Positions 20,328 to 32,104 of a stretch of 64,000 bases of DNA are shown here, one piece after another (the stretch's first letter is position 1; each line of letters opens with the position of its first letter). The DNA is from Kappaphycus alvarezii (taxonomy: Eukaryota > Rhodophyta > Florideophyceae > Gigartinales > Solieriaceae), in contig NADL03000534.1 in assembly GCA_002205965.3 (NCBI GenBank), positions 1,550,001 through 1,614,000 of the forward strand, in the 5' to 3' direction. Position numbers and translations under genes: made by a program. Below the pieces are notes generated by a model. The model made no database searches, was not told the origin of the DNA, and saw nothing but the letters and a program-made list of their open reading frames with translations.

Positions 20328-21699
20328 TTAGTGCAATACGGGGTGCGCAGTTCTTCTCGTCTGAGAACAGAACACCGTCAGACAATGAGAAACCCAACGC
20401 CCACACACCAAGACTAACAGATTGTTTGCTGTCCCTCTTTCTTTTAATCAACCTGCGATGCAGTAGCACAGCTCGCCTGTGGCGAGCAGAAGTGGAGATT
20501 GAAGAGCGGGGGGATTCTTTGGACGGCTGGATGGTATACTTGTCCTCCGGGTTGTAAGGCCGGGCCATAGTCCGCGGAATGCTAGGACCTTGATAAGGAT
20601 CGATTTCAAAGAACCGTAGACACCAGGGTGTAATACTGGACAAAGAAGATGTAGTAGTGGGTCAGCAGTGCTAAATGTCTCCTTTGGAGATAAGGGTGTT
20701 GTCACCAAGGACAACCCTGAAGTTCCTATTTGTATATAAACGCCGGAGTTCGGGGCGCCAATTGTGAGTAAATATCATAAACAAACAACATAAGGGGTAT
20801 TATAATACTGGATAGAGAGGGGAGGAAATAAAAGGGAGACCCGGGCGGATAAAAGTGGCTATAGTGTCGGGATTTCCTGGCTTAGATACGGAAAGGAACG
20901 GGGCAGGAAAAGAAAAGGACACACCTCCGGGTATTTAAGTGATTCCTTTTTTTGTTCCCTTCTGTTTCTGCCTTCGCGTTGTGCCGAAGGCTTTATTTAA
21001 GCAATGCCCGGAGCAAACCTAACGAAATCAAGCCCTTTTTGGAAGGTGAAAGTAGCGTAGGGGTATTTGTCATCGCTGGACGTGAGTCACAGTTCATCAC
21101 CCAAATGCCATGTCAGAAATTCATACGCATTCATGAATTGTCACGGGAAATAAACGCACAGACATTCAAAGCGGCATCACACAGTAACGCAATTCATATT
21201 CGAAGAGAACGGAAATGATCGTTGCACAGATTACACCATAGCCGAAGTTGCCGTTGGCAAGTTTTCTGCAAAGGCGGAAGTTGGGAGTTAAGTTCAGAGC
21301 CAACACCAGGGTGGCTGTTTAAAATGGGGCCCTAGTGGCCAGGTAGGTATAAATACTAGTTAGATACGTAAGGGTTATCTACGACGGCGAGGTGAGCGAA
21401 GTCAGGGTCGGCTAAGTAAGGGAGATCCAAATTAGAGATAAGTAAAGTCGATACTTGGCCTAATAGGGGCCTTTTAGCTGCAAAATGATCAGGTCTAATT
21501 TGGGGTCCGAGTGTTCCAGATTGCAAGCCCTCTAACCCTCTCGGTGTTTATACAGTACCCGGAATAATAGTGGGCGAGAAACGAAAATTGCATTTACAGT
21601 ACAGTACAGTGCTTGCTGGTTAGCAGTGAATCAGATCATAAAAATCACCGAAATTATCTCTGCCGATGGCAATACAGTCTGAGTGCCAATTGCATTACA
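20328..21699 (-). mobile_element. LTR-bearing insertion inside the Ty3 integrase
   Basis: Removing 20328-21699 joins CFRYN to SKGVCAATDTTPF, restoring the expected YN...TPF...G block of gypsy integrases. The flanks repeat GTT (20325-20327, 21700-21702), or GTTTT/GTTGT if five bases are allowed. Inside, on the minus strand, TGGCGCCCCGAACTCC (20745-20760) looks like a tRNA primer binding site. Upstream of it (20763-21699) is LTR-like sequence beginning TGTAATGC with an AATAAA at 20992-20997. It therefore appears to be a 5' LTR plus leader of another element; the rest of that element is missing. Confidence 0.6.
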
Positions 21700-22330
21700 G
21701 TTGTATCGAAAACACGCTAAGGCCACGTGGTCATACCAGTCGCTCTGGCCCAGGGGACGAAACTGGCGATGTCTTTCACCAATGGTGGGTTAAACGTTCC
21801 ACTGTCCCGTTGGCTTGCGGATGTGGGGGATAGGTCTGCATACTTCTATTTCCTAACTGCTCAGTTAGGTTTGTCATCACTTCACCCGTTAAGAGTGGAC
21901 CTCCTTCGGACAAGAGATGCTCCCTCGGTCCGAAAATCGAGACCCAATCTTCAATCAGCACCTGCGCAATAGTTTCGGCCTTTTCATCCCGGATGCCTCG
22001 TGTCCTGACAAAAAGTGTGAATAAGTACACACGTACAAAATCGCCAAGACTTTACGTTTTCCCTTCTTGGAGCGAGGTGTGATCTTTTGGACATCAAATG
22101 CTACCGTATGGAACCTCCTTTCTGGATAAACTACCTCCAGTTGAGCTTGCTTCCAAGTTTTTCTGTCTTCGGCTACCGTGCGTAGTAAGTAGTTCTTGAT
22201 GTGAATCGCGGTGTCTTGGGCCACAACTTTCTGCCAAAATCTTGGCAGCAACCTGGGTATCGTCTTCCTCAAGATATAGAGCCCGGTGAGGGGTGACCGA
22301 TGTACCCAGCTAAGTACGGTGTTCAACCAA
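21700..22330 (-). pseudogene. Ty3/gypsy integrase, upstream part
   Basis: Integrase core in two frames. AVAFDVQKI-like VAFDVQKITPRSKKGKRK near 22070 carries the first Asp. IFGPREHLLSEGGPLLTG has Glu where the second catalytic Asp (SDxG) should be. PPHPQANGTVERL near 21790 carries the final Glu. After a frame slip it reads KDIASFVPWA and ends with CFRYN at 21700, where the insertion begins. The downstream part resumes at 20327. Confidence 0.8.
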
Positions 22331-22399
22331 GGACCTTGGCACTAATACTGGCAGGTCATCCCTTCCACAGTAACGCAGTAAGCCAACATCATCGACTAG

Positions 22400-24000
22400 A
22401 AAATCTTTCCTGTCTTTGGCGAACTGATACACATTTCAAAACTCCCTTCTTTGTCAGAGAACTATATCCGCATCCTTCGGCTTTTCTGAATGGATTGGTG
22501 CTAAGAAACTTCTCTCATCTTCATTGGCATCAGCACTGAGACCTTCCCCCTTTTCGAGAACAGCTGCCACACTTTCTTGCACGACTATGTCTTCCGCTAT
22601 TTCCAAGCTGTTTCTTGACATTTCGCAGTAGTATCGTTGGCAGAGCGGCTTGTGGACGACATCTCTACTCAAGGTGTCTGTAACGGCCAGTTATGGTCCG
22701 TTGCGGTGCTCGAAAGTGAAGTCGTAGTCCTGTATTTCCAGTACCCATCTTGCTAGCTTTTGTCGAGGGTCTTTGAAAGTTAACAACTATGTGAGTGACA
22801 AGTGGTCAGTGACGATAACAAGCTTATCCCCGTGCAGGTAATGCCTCTACGTGAGAAGCGCGTGTACTACTGCTAAGCTTTTTTTCTTTATTGGTGCATA
22901 ATTTCGTTCGGCTTTCCGGAGGATCCGACTAGTGAATGATACGGGTTGACGTTTTCCGCTTTCATTCTTCTGTAACAGCACTCCACTGAGGCAATATGAG
23001 CTTGCATCCATCATGACCCTTTTGCCTGCTCCTCTTTTTGGTGGGCTTATATGACTGGGTCGCTAAGTTGGTCCTTCAGCTTTTTCCACGCGTCTCGTTG
23101 GACCTGTCCCCAGCTCTCCTTCCAATCTGGGATTATTAAGCGCTCCCCATGCCTCCTTTTCCGGTGAAATCCAGTACCCTTCAACACCTTATATAGGGGT
23201 GCTGTATTGTAAGCAAATTGGTCCAAAAAGTCTGCAAAGAAGTTCATTATTCCCATAAATCTCATGAGTTCATCGCCTGAAGCGGGCCCCACAAGTTTTC
23301 TAACTGCCTCTGTGTGACAATAAGATGGTTTCAGTCCGTCTTGATCTACTCTATGGTCCAAGACTTCTGCACTACGGACTCCAAACGCACATTTCGACAG
23401 CTTGAGACGAACTCTGGCTGTAAACAGCCTGTCCAATATAGCTGCTAGAAATTCCATGTGCTCGTCTTCTCCGAAGGTACCGACGCTAGTGTCTTCCATG
23501 AAAGCCAGAACATCTTTCCCTTTACGGTCTCCCAGAATATTGTTGGCGAAGCGCTGGAATGACCCTACAGCGTTCTTTGTTCCCATTTGTAACCTGTTAT
23601 ACAGTAAGAGTCCCACAACAGTCCGAACTGCAGTCAGTTTTTAGGAACCTGGATGTAATTCGACTTGAGAAAACCCATCCTTGAGGTCAAACACGGAGTA
23701 TACCTTCTTCGAGGCCATCCATCTATAATTTACCTCATTTTTTCCGTAGGGTATGAGTCATTAGTTGTAACTGCATTGAGTTTCCGAAATTCCGATGTGA
23801 CCCGGACCTCTCCGCCTTTTTTCTTGACGAAGACATTGTTGGTTGCCCATGGGGATACGGCCAGTTCCAGGACTTCAAACTTAAGTAACTTCTCCATGGC
23901 CGACTCCTCTACTTCTTCTTCTTTCGGCTAGCGTCATCTCATTGGCTCACATATTGGTTCGTCACCTGGTAGGAGGTTTATCTTGTGTTGAATTTCACAT
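22400..24000 (-). pseudogene. Ty3/gypsy reverse transcriptase and RNase H
   Basis: RT: WATNNVFVKKKGG and GEVRVTSEFRKLNAVTTNDS near 23800-23850, then in the open part 23047-23616 LQMGTKNAVGSFQRFAN, LAFMEDTSVGT and LKLSKCAFGV. The catalytic YxDD is FMED here, so one Asp has become Glu. LMRFMGIMNFFADFLDQFA is the usual post-RT block. RNase H follows at about 22690-22880 with RHYLHGDKLVIVTDHLSL and RWVLEIQDYDFTFEHRNG. Frames shift near 23640 and 23040. This order fixes the element as Ty3/gypsy. Confidence 0.85.
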
Positions 24001-24058
24001 ATTTTCCCCAAACCTTTGAAGGTTGCTCTTCGTTCCCAAAGGAGGTTGCGTAAGGCTT

Positions 24059-24535
24059 CTATGTTGGTCTTTTTTTGGAAAACTTGCTAAGATCCATCTC
24101 CGAAATCGCCTCGTCCACATCCGAATCCTCAATTACAGCGTACACCTCCTCGTTGGTACGGGCCTCGGGTGACCTTTTCCTAGTGCTAAGCGATCCCTTT
24201 ACTCTCGTCTCGCCGAACTGGATTGACGCTATGTTCTGTTTCAGGTCGAAAAGGAGCCCTCTGGACCGCCAAACCCTTCTTCCAATTACGACCTTATCTG
24301 GAAGCGTCATCATCAGGCTTAGTGGCTCAATAAACATCTATCCCCAGAAGGTGAATGTGAGTCGTCCGGTGCCGGTGACCTTGATTGGAGACCCATCTAC
24401 CGACTTTTCTTCTGTCACCCGGCCTTGCAATACTTCTCCTTTATTCTGTTGGAACCATGCATGGTTACCCCAAATGGAAAGTGCGGCAGTATCCAACTGG
24501 ACTACGCGATGCTCGTCGAAAGCCTGTAGTTCCAC
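24059..24535 (-). pseudogene. Ty3/gypsy protease
   Basis: Retropepsin-like domain. VQLDTAALSIW stands where DTGAxxxF is expected, so the Gly of the active site is Ala. Downstream LPDKVVIGRRVWRSRGLLFD is the conserved end of gypsy proteases ((V)ILG.DFL...G). An in-frame stop at 24338 separates the two halves. Confidence 0.7.
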
Positions 24536-24710
24536 TGCTACTTCCTCCTCATCCGATCCATGTGGCCAAATGGCTCGCTACATGCACATACCTCCTCATT
24601 CCTGGCTTCCTTCGATGTATTTGACTCGAAGTTAAATTCTGTGGCGGGGGGCTCGGACCCCCCCTCCCTTCCCCCGCCTGAGGGTTTGATCTGTATTGTT
24701 CACGTGAGTC

Positions 24711-25541
24711 TTACATTTTCTTACGACAATCTCGCGCCATTTGTCCTGGCTTGTTGCAATAGAAGCACTTGACCGGAGACTTTTCGAACTCCGAAGGAGG
24801 CTGTGGCGTCCTCATTGGCTCCCTTGCCTCGCAAATAGTCTCCAAAGAAGCCTCTTGCTGGTCCCGTACTAGCGAAGAGACTAGACTGACCACCGTATAT
24901 CGAAGCTTCCCGTCACTACCACGGCCTGCTGAATTAGTTTGGGCGGGAGACCTGCCTTGAACCGATTTACCCACATGTTGTTGGTTATAGGTATCTGAAG
25001 CATGCGTGCTCCAGTCTTAGTGCGCTTCGAATACATTTTCAGAGATTGTTGTCTCTCATTCCACTGGATTTTGAGGAACTTTCCTTGTAGGTCGGCAGGC
25101 TGGTCTTCGTTTGCAAAACCATTCCTACGATCTCTCCCAGATGATATCCATAGATACTCCCAAGTGGTGTTGGCTACATACTCGTATACAGCTCTGACCT
25201 CTTGATAAAATTCAAAGGGTAGCAGCTGCTTTTGCTCTTCTGTACATACGATAAATTGTGCTTAGAAGACGATTCTAAGTACGCTTTGCATCGAAGAAAG
25301 AACGATCTCCAATTTTCCTGCATTTGTTGGACTCTAGTCCTGTCTTAAAGAGCTTGTATGCAAAAAGAATGGGAATTGATTCGTTGTTAACCCCCTTTTC
25401 CTCCGTTGAGTACATTTCGGCCTTCTTGCTCTTCTCGGTTACAGTTTCTTGGGCCGATGCTCCTGTGGAGTTCATATTTGCGTTGATGGACTCCGAAAGC
25501 GCATTGGTGACCACTAAAATATTCTTCATCCCCTCCACCAC
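24711..25541 (-). pseudogene. Ty3/gypsy gag with zinc knuckle
   Basis: Gag region in pieces. 25275-25541 is an open stretch; around 24960-25010 NNMWVNRFKAGLPPKLIQQA is a typical retrotransposon gag core. 24711-24974 ends with CFYCNKPGQMARDC, a perfect CCHC zinc knuckle for RNA binding. Between these the frame changes at least twice. Confidence 0.8.
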
Positions 25542-26676
25542 CTCAGCAAGAGCAATTTAATGGTTTGATTGTACATACTATTTTCCTTAGGAGTCTGATG
25601 TTGCTCTAACGTTGGTTCATCGAGAACAGCTTGGGCCTCCGAGTCGGAATTGCCCGAAATTGAAGCTTTTCGTTTGCGCCGGCCGGGTTACCCCTGGTCC
25701 GAGGGCGTGACATATTTCTTCTGTTCCAACTTGTGTTTAATACACCTACCTTTTTTAATACACATAGCTTGCTTGATCCCTTTCCTTGGATTCTCTCGCC
25801 AACAGGTTTTTTTCTTCAAGCATAAATCGACTGCTTCAAGATCCTACACCTATTTCTCGATGGAACGGCCTAAGATAGGCAGTGATATTTTTATTCTTAT
25901 TAAATGCGTCAATAATTCTCCCAAAACGCGATAAAATAGATTTTATGTTGCAGCTACATCAAACAGTTGGCCAAAAGCGTTTGACCAAGTTGTGTTTGGA
26001 CAATCTGATGTCCTTTCGTTGCCCAGGGCCCGGAAATGCAGGGGTTTATATAGACCTCTTAGCTCGCCCTAGAGGCATATAATCGCTACCTTACAGTAGC
26101 GATCAAAAAGATAAATATTTGAGTACAAACTACAAAAGATACAGTACAAGCATTTGGACTAGCAAAACTACCGCTAAATGCACCCACTTCAACATTACTG
26201 TACAGTATAGTGGAGAACTAGGACAAAACCTACACCGTTGTTACTGTGCGTTCGACGTATACGCTTGCACACGTGTGCTCTCTTGTGTCGGTAATATTCA
26301 GTTAATTCTTACTGTTTATAAACCGAACTGTAGTATCCTCCAGGAATATATATTGCTAAAGGACACTGCAGTGGAGTCTACTTGGATCTATGTTCAAAAA
26401 TGTGCCATTTTAGGCAATAGTATAGAATACTGTAAAATCATGACTTATGAGGGGCATCGGTAGTGCTCAAGTCATAGGTAATTAATTACTTTCCGGTCAT
26501 GAAATTCTGGAGATGTGATAAGGTGAATATTTATTCCAATAGAATAAGAATAGTAATGCAGTTATTACCTCTCCATATCATAGTGCCGTGTTCTAAAGTA
26601 GACAGTTAATTAATTGGTAACAGTAATAATTCTGCCATAGTGCGGTCTATTTCCCTCAGGTAATAATTTTGTAATC
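25542..26676. other. Flank of Ty3 element, AT-rich
   Basis: No gene. AATAGATTTTATGTTGCAGC at about 25933 resembles the start motif of family A (9008). TACAGTA-type runs near 26135 and 26205. Confidence 0.4.
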
Positions 26677-26732
26677 AAGTCATTAGTTCTTTAATGACTT
26701 CAATAAGTCAATAATTCTTTAATGACTTCAGA
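26677..26732. repeat. 28-bp tandem duplication
   Basis: AAGTCA(TTAG/ATAA)TTCTTTAATGACTTCA at 26677 and again at 26705, inside a very AT-rich stretch (26480-26870) with many TAATTA-like words. Confidence 0.8.
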
Positions 26733-28210
26733 AATTCCTTAATTCCTTTATGAGTTCATATGCACAGGTAGGGAATAAAATGAAAATTATTTTGGAATAA
26801 TTCTATTACAAGGAATTGAAAAATTTTAATTTTTAAGTACTTAAAATTCTATGTCCAGTAATTACCCGCCATCAGTAGGCTTTTCCTTTCAACCTTACCG
26901 CTACCGACCTCACGACTGTAACTTTGTGACTTGATGCTTTATGAACAGAATTGCGAAGAGAAACCTGCAGGAAAACTAGAATTAACTAGCTTCGGAGGGG
27001 GAGTCAAGCATCTCCATGTCGATTACCACGACCAATTATTGAAGCTTCGCAGGTCCACCAAATGGCAAACTTCAGTTCTTTGATGAAGCTTAAATGTTAT
27101 CTATTCCTTTAAACTTACGATCTGGGTCCCAATGACGTTCAAATACTCGTTGATTCCCGTCTTTGATCACGTGTAATGTTGATAACTTAGACTTGGTCAC
27201 AGACAGGGATCCCAGGATGCCAAAAGCTAGCGGCAGAAAATATCATCCCCATTTTGGCAGTTGTAGTTCATTACGCGGCCGATACTCCTGAGTATATCAC
27301 GCTATTCTTAACGATATCACTTGCTTCTATCAATGTTTCCGAATATCTACCCTCCTGATGTCCGCACTCCTGACAATCTACCCATGGTCGAATTGAAGCT
27401 TTGAACCTGCGTAGCAGCCGTGATCTAGAACATGCATAGCCGCCGCGCGCGGGGTTTGCGACCTCAAGATTGACACATCGTCCATCAGCGCAGAAATTTG
27501 CGTAATATTTGGCAGAGCTTTCAGAAAACTATAAGATGCCGCCCTAACCACCTTTCCGCATGTAATAGCCTTCGGTGTAAGGTTTCCCGATAATTTATAC
27601 AATTGATTCCCTCATCTTGCCCCCGAATCTGCCTTAACTCTGGCCTCCATCTGCCCCTACACCAAACATCACACCAAACATCCCAAACCGAGTTACCCCG
27701 ACTGAAGCTTACTGTTCGACCCTTGCTTCTGCGCATGATCCAGCAGAAATTCACTCAAATGATCCGAAGGCTCGATGACATCCATCAACTCTCAAGAGGC
27801 CTGCAATGACGCTAAGTCGTCTACCGTCAAAGTCCTGCTCACTTCCACCGCTACTGATGTCAAAAAAGCACGTTTGCTTGAATATAACGTTTCGGTTGCT
27901 ACAGTGGCGGTAGATTAGTTTTCGAAATCGATATGATTTATACTGCTGCAGTAAACGTTTTTCCCATGTTGATACTGTTTTGGCTGATGCTCTCGATGTT
28001 AATCAAAATTTTCTAGCTACATAGTGTACTTATATAGCCACTTTTAGTCCTTGAAGTCGCGTATTTGGCTTGCTTGGTGAAGATTTTTGACTCTTCTGGC
28101 TACTTGACCGGATTCGATAGAGGGTACAACACGAAAAGAAGGTCCAGCGAGGGATGTTTTAGATAAATCCACTGTAGAGCTGTTGTGTATCCCTCGAGAG
28201 CTTGGTCCAT
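26733..28210. other. Non-coding or unrecognised; weak coding-like trace
   Basis: On the minus strand 27378-27830 holds ALPNITQISALMDDVSIL and, in another frame, VIEPSDHLSEFLLDHAQKQ. These read like real protein but have no family I know. Nothing else seen. Confidence 0.3.
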
Positions 28211-28360
28211 GGGCAGAAAGGGTCCCTTGGACCCGATTGGGATGAAGTTATTCGGTCGAATCAAATCGTTGGTATTGTTTGTTTGCACCTGTCCTTCCGT
28301 GCGAATAATTTCTAGCGACTGGGTAGAAAGAGTCATTTGGACCTATTGTGTTGAATTAAT
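28211..28360. repeat. Imperfect direct repeat, period ~110 bp
   Basis: GGGCAGAAAGGGTCCCTTGG and GGGTAGAAAGAGTCATTTGG, each followed by ACC(C/T)..ATT.GG/GTG and a (G/T)TGAA(G/T)TTA-type ending, at 28211 and 28321. Confidence 0.5.
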
Positions 28361-28789
28361 AGCATTAAAAAATTGAACCATTTGATATTAATCTTTTCGG
28401 AACACTTTCACAGACTCCTACTGCTGCTGCCTGTCTCCTTCGTCGCCGAGCCATCCACATGTATGGGCACCGTTGCCCCGCAGCCACAGTTGCTTGTTCC
28501 ACCGCCACAGTCGCGGACTATACCGACACCCTCATGGTATCCAACACCAACGCTGTCGTAGCTCCAGTGAAACTGCCGGCCAATTCGCCGCAGCCCGGCA
28601 ACTTGGCCGTTTAAGACCAGAATATACAAGATTTAGCAAAAACTGCCAAATTTCACGACTTTTTCTGCTAAGCATGAACTCCCTTGACGCAAATGCGCAA
28701 CCTGAGCCCATAATGCACGCAAAACCCCCCTTGGTCTGCGAAAAATGTCCAACGGCCCCTCTCCATGTTCGAAACTCACCAGTTCCAAC

Positions 28790-31080
28790 GACTGATAATT
28801 TCGTACCGTCTGATGGAAATTCAAACAACCCGATCTTTTCTTTCGTGCAGCTTGAACTTGTTTACCCCAAAGATGAACCGGACAAGCAAAAGTTTAAACG
28901 TCGGCTTTGCGCGAAAGTAGGTGCTTTGAGACGAAGAACCACAAATTTCCGAAGCCACATGACCAGCAAACACAAGGCAACTGACACCTCTGCGTCATTA
29001 GATAAACGTAAGGGGGTTCTGCTATTATATAAAGCCTGGCAAACCCCGGCGTCAAGAAAATATTCACCCAGAAGGTCAACAAATCGGGTTCGGTTCAGAA
29101 TAAATTTATTCGGTTATGCACAGAATGGATTGCTCTCAATCAAAGACCGCTTTCTGTTGTTGAAGATTCGGAATTCGCACAATTGTCGATGAATTTGCTC
29201 CAAAGATCAACCATGTCAGCCTTCAGGCCATCAGTCGTATTCGACAGAAATCCGGGCTATCGTTGATAAGTTGAATGCAGATACACTCGAAAAGTTTCCT
29301 ATTTTAGCTGTAGCTACAGATATTTGGACAGCCGAAAATAATGATTCATATTCATCTTTAACAATATCGTTCATTGACAACGAATGAGGATACCATACAA
29401 ACTTGGTATGCTGCACTAAGCTGGTTGGTTGCAATTCTGGAAAGGAACTTTCACGCTCCCTTCCTGAATCTCCGAAGAAATTGTGAATCGAAAAAAGTGG
29501 CTCTCACAACCACTGACAGCGCTGCTAGTGCGAAGAAGCAAGTCGAACTTACGTCCGAAGAGGAAGGGATTTTGGCTGAAATTGAGGATTCTGTACTGCT
29601 GGAGTCGCGGCTCGTGAAAATCAGAGAGCTTGAAAGTGGAGAGGAAAATCACGAAGTCGCGTCGACTTATGCGCAAGAAATTGATACAATTACGTTTCAG
29701 GCAACTGAATCTGAACACGCTGCCAACGATTTGGTATTCGAAGAAGTAGAAACTGCACTGGATGACAATGAAAACAATGAGGATTTCAGCGAAGAATGAT
29801 TCGATTATCAGCTCAACTTGATCTTGAAAATCACCTTGCCGCAGTTGCCTGAAAACTTCTTTCTTGCAGATACTGTTCCTGAAAGATCCTCGACTAATCG
29901 GACTGAGTCAGCCTACACTTTGAGATCTTCTTGGAACCGAATTGCATGTGCATCTCATTTGCTTCAGATTTCGTCTCGTAGGCATTTTCAGATGAGGAGA
30001 TGGACGAATTACTTATGAAAGTACCAAACTGTCAAATATTTTACAAAGTCTGCAGTTGCTGCGCAGCCCCTTATTTCCGAGCTTTCATCCAAAAATGCGG
30101 GTATATTGTCGCCAATTATTGATGTTAGGAAAAAATGGGGATCTATTGTTTCAATGGTTGAGATTCTTTTGTACTTGGAACCCTATTTTTATCTGCAATC
30201 GAAAAACTGTATGCTGACAATGTTATGTGGGAATATGTTGGTCCAGCTGATAGACCTACCGGTAGAGAAAAGCTATCTCTAAAAGCTATTAGTGAGCTAT
30301 TTGGTGCAGTCAAAGAAAGTACAGCTTTGTTGGGCTCTCAGGCAGGCCCGACCGGCTCCTAGGCAGGCCTGACAATGCATTTGAAGGATATTTGTTCGGC
30401 AAGAATTTTGAAAATTCTAAAAGAGAAGAACGAGCACAATTTAATGGATTCTTTGACGCGATTATTGGTCGATGATTTATCTGAATTAGTCCTGAACCGT
30501 CGTAAGAATAATAAACTTCAATGTCCAATGCCGGACCATTGTGCTCATGTTGTAACTCTTCTGACTCCCAGATATTTAAGAATGAAGGACAAGGTTTTCT
30601 TGGGTGCTGTTGATGCTTACTCCCTTTCTGACACAGCTGCTGTGAAGCTTGTGAAAATTGGCTTAAAACTACTTCACTATCACGGTCTCGTCAGGGTCGG
30701 ATGCTTCAAATGAAAAGCCTCCGAAAATTCAAAGAAGGGGGTTTTATCAAGTTTCGATTCAGATGATGATGATGCATAAATTGGGGATAGGGTTGATGCC
30801 TCCGTTGATTCTGAAATTAAAATTTATAAGTTTATGGCTTCTTCTGCAAAATAAATGGAACCTCTTGATTTTTGGAAAACGTGTGAAGGTACATTCCCAA
30901 CTTTATCTCGAGTCGCACGAGTTTTTTTACTTCCAGTTCTTCTTCTACATCATCTGAAAGAGTTAGTAGCGTTGCTGGATCAATTAGATCTAAGAAGAGA
31001 TCTCGGCTGACAGCTAGCCTTACCGAATGTCTTTTGAAAGATGGAAACTATCTGAAGAGGCAAAAATATCTTCCAGGCGA
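28790..31080 (+). pseudogene. hAT-family transposase remnant
   Basis: Cut-and-paste transposase, broken in many places but with domains in order. Zinc-finger BED-like start KRRLCAKVGALRRRTTNFRS, then HMTSKH (28885-28975). WIALNQRPLSVVEDSEF (about 29130). ATDIWTAENNDSYSSLT (29310, the D of the catalytic domain). An acidic Glu-rich open stretch 29374-29799. CASHLLQ (29950). An open part 30375-30713. Finally the hAT C-terminal dimerisation domain EPLDFWKTCEGTFPTLSRVA (30855-30915), then STSSERVSSVAGSIRSKKRS and LTECLLKDGNYLKR in the next frame. At least five frame changes. A 22-base duplication (GGCTC.(C/T)AGGCAGGCC) at 30337-30374. Confidence 0.85.
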
Positions 31081-31589
31081 TTTAATTAGATCCTCCATAT
31101 TAAAGATTTTATAAATTCTTTATTTGAGGTCTTTTTAATACCTTTTACTTGTCACGCTACCTGCGGTATAATAAAATAGCGTTCGCTACTTTGACCAAAT
31201 ATTCTTTGGTTTACAAACATATACACTTATTTTCTGTCCCAAGCCCTGTGGAAATAGATATTTATCCATATCCATGTAAATAACTGCAGCTTTCCCCTTT
31301 CATGTAAGTTTAAGATTCAATTTCACATGTTAAATGGACTCAAGCTGATAAAAGTTGTGTTTGTTGTAGTAAATTCTGTAAAAATATTCAAAAACAGCCT
31401 TTTACTCGCAAAAACAGGTTAAAAGTTGTAGCTGCCCTTCTGGCGACATATTAATATGAGTAACACTCCTATCTCTGGCGCTTCTTAGTTGACATCTAGA
31501 AAACAACTTCCTTGTACTACGTTATGACAGTAATCTGAGAACGATCTCGGAATCAGGAAATTAAATCACTGCCTAACTAAGTTGCTGCG
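31081..31589. other. AT-rich 3' flank of the hAT remnant
   Basis: No gene seen. Confidence 0.4.
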
Positions 31590-31652
31590 AGAAAGGATAT
31601 GACTATCCAGAATCCCCGGATTTAGGCTTAACCACTCGACCACGTGTCGATT
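31590..31652 (-). other. tRNA-Ser-like 5' half (pseudo-tRNA or SINE head)
   Basis: On the minus strand GACACGTGGTCGAGTGGTTA is a good serine-type acceptor plus A box, followed by AATCCGGGGATTCTGGAT, which can fold as an anticodon-arm-like hairpin. No T arm or matching 3' acceptor follows, so this is not an intact tRNA gene. Confidence 0.4.
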
Positions 31653-32066
31653 GTTGAGAACTATAATGCGAATAGTTGTATATATTCATTATCTATTTCT
31701 AAATATGGCCTAACTGGCCGGATTGATTGTTGTCTGCAAGTGAGTGCATTGGCCAGGGGCTGTTCAAACAACTGAGGTGGGCCTGTTTCTCTGGGTTCGA
31801 ACCCTCGCTCTGAATATCGTACTGCACTGCTTCATGAAATGTACTTTACAGTAAAGTGCAACATTAGTCATGTACTGCATTGTACAGTACAGTGCATGAC
31901 TGAATTTTGCAGCTTTGTGCCAGCCCTTACATTGTAATTTAAAGCACTGTATTGTACAGTGTAGCACAGAGCAGAACTATTCCGTTCGTCATGACTAGGG
32001 GAATTAGTTTCTTCGGGGAATTAATGACATAGCAGGTCATAATTATGACTAGATAGGACATTAAAA
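31653..32066. other. Mixed repeats: B-box-like site and TACAGTA cluster
   Basis: CTGGGTTCGAACCC at 31793 is a perfect pol III B box, with an A-box-like TTGGCCAGGGGCTG about 40 bases upstream, suggestive of a tRNA-derived SINE. TACAGTACAGTGC-type runs fill 31840-31970. Confidence 0.4.
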
Positions 32067-32104
32067 TATGAAGTCATAGTCATAATTATGACTATGACTT
32101 CATA
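32067..32104. repeat. 38-bp perfect palindrome
   Basis: The arm TATGAAGTCATAGTCATAA is followed directly by its exact reverse complement, with no spacer. Nearby 32030-32060 has further TCATAATTATGA palindromic words. Confidence 0.95.

Larger units (their letters stand above)
19800..25541 (-). mobile_element. Ty3/gypsy retrotransposon, degenerate, with nested insertion
   Basis: Minus strand, order gag - protease - RT - RNase H - integrase, the Ty3/gypsy order. All domains can be recognised but carry frame changes and altered catalytic residues. A 1.37 kb insertion (20328-21699) splits the integrase. Confidence 0.9.
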
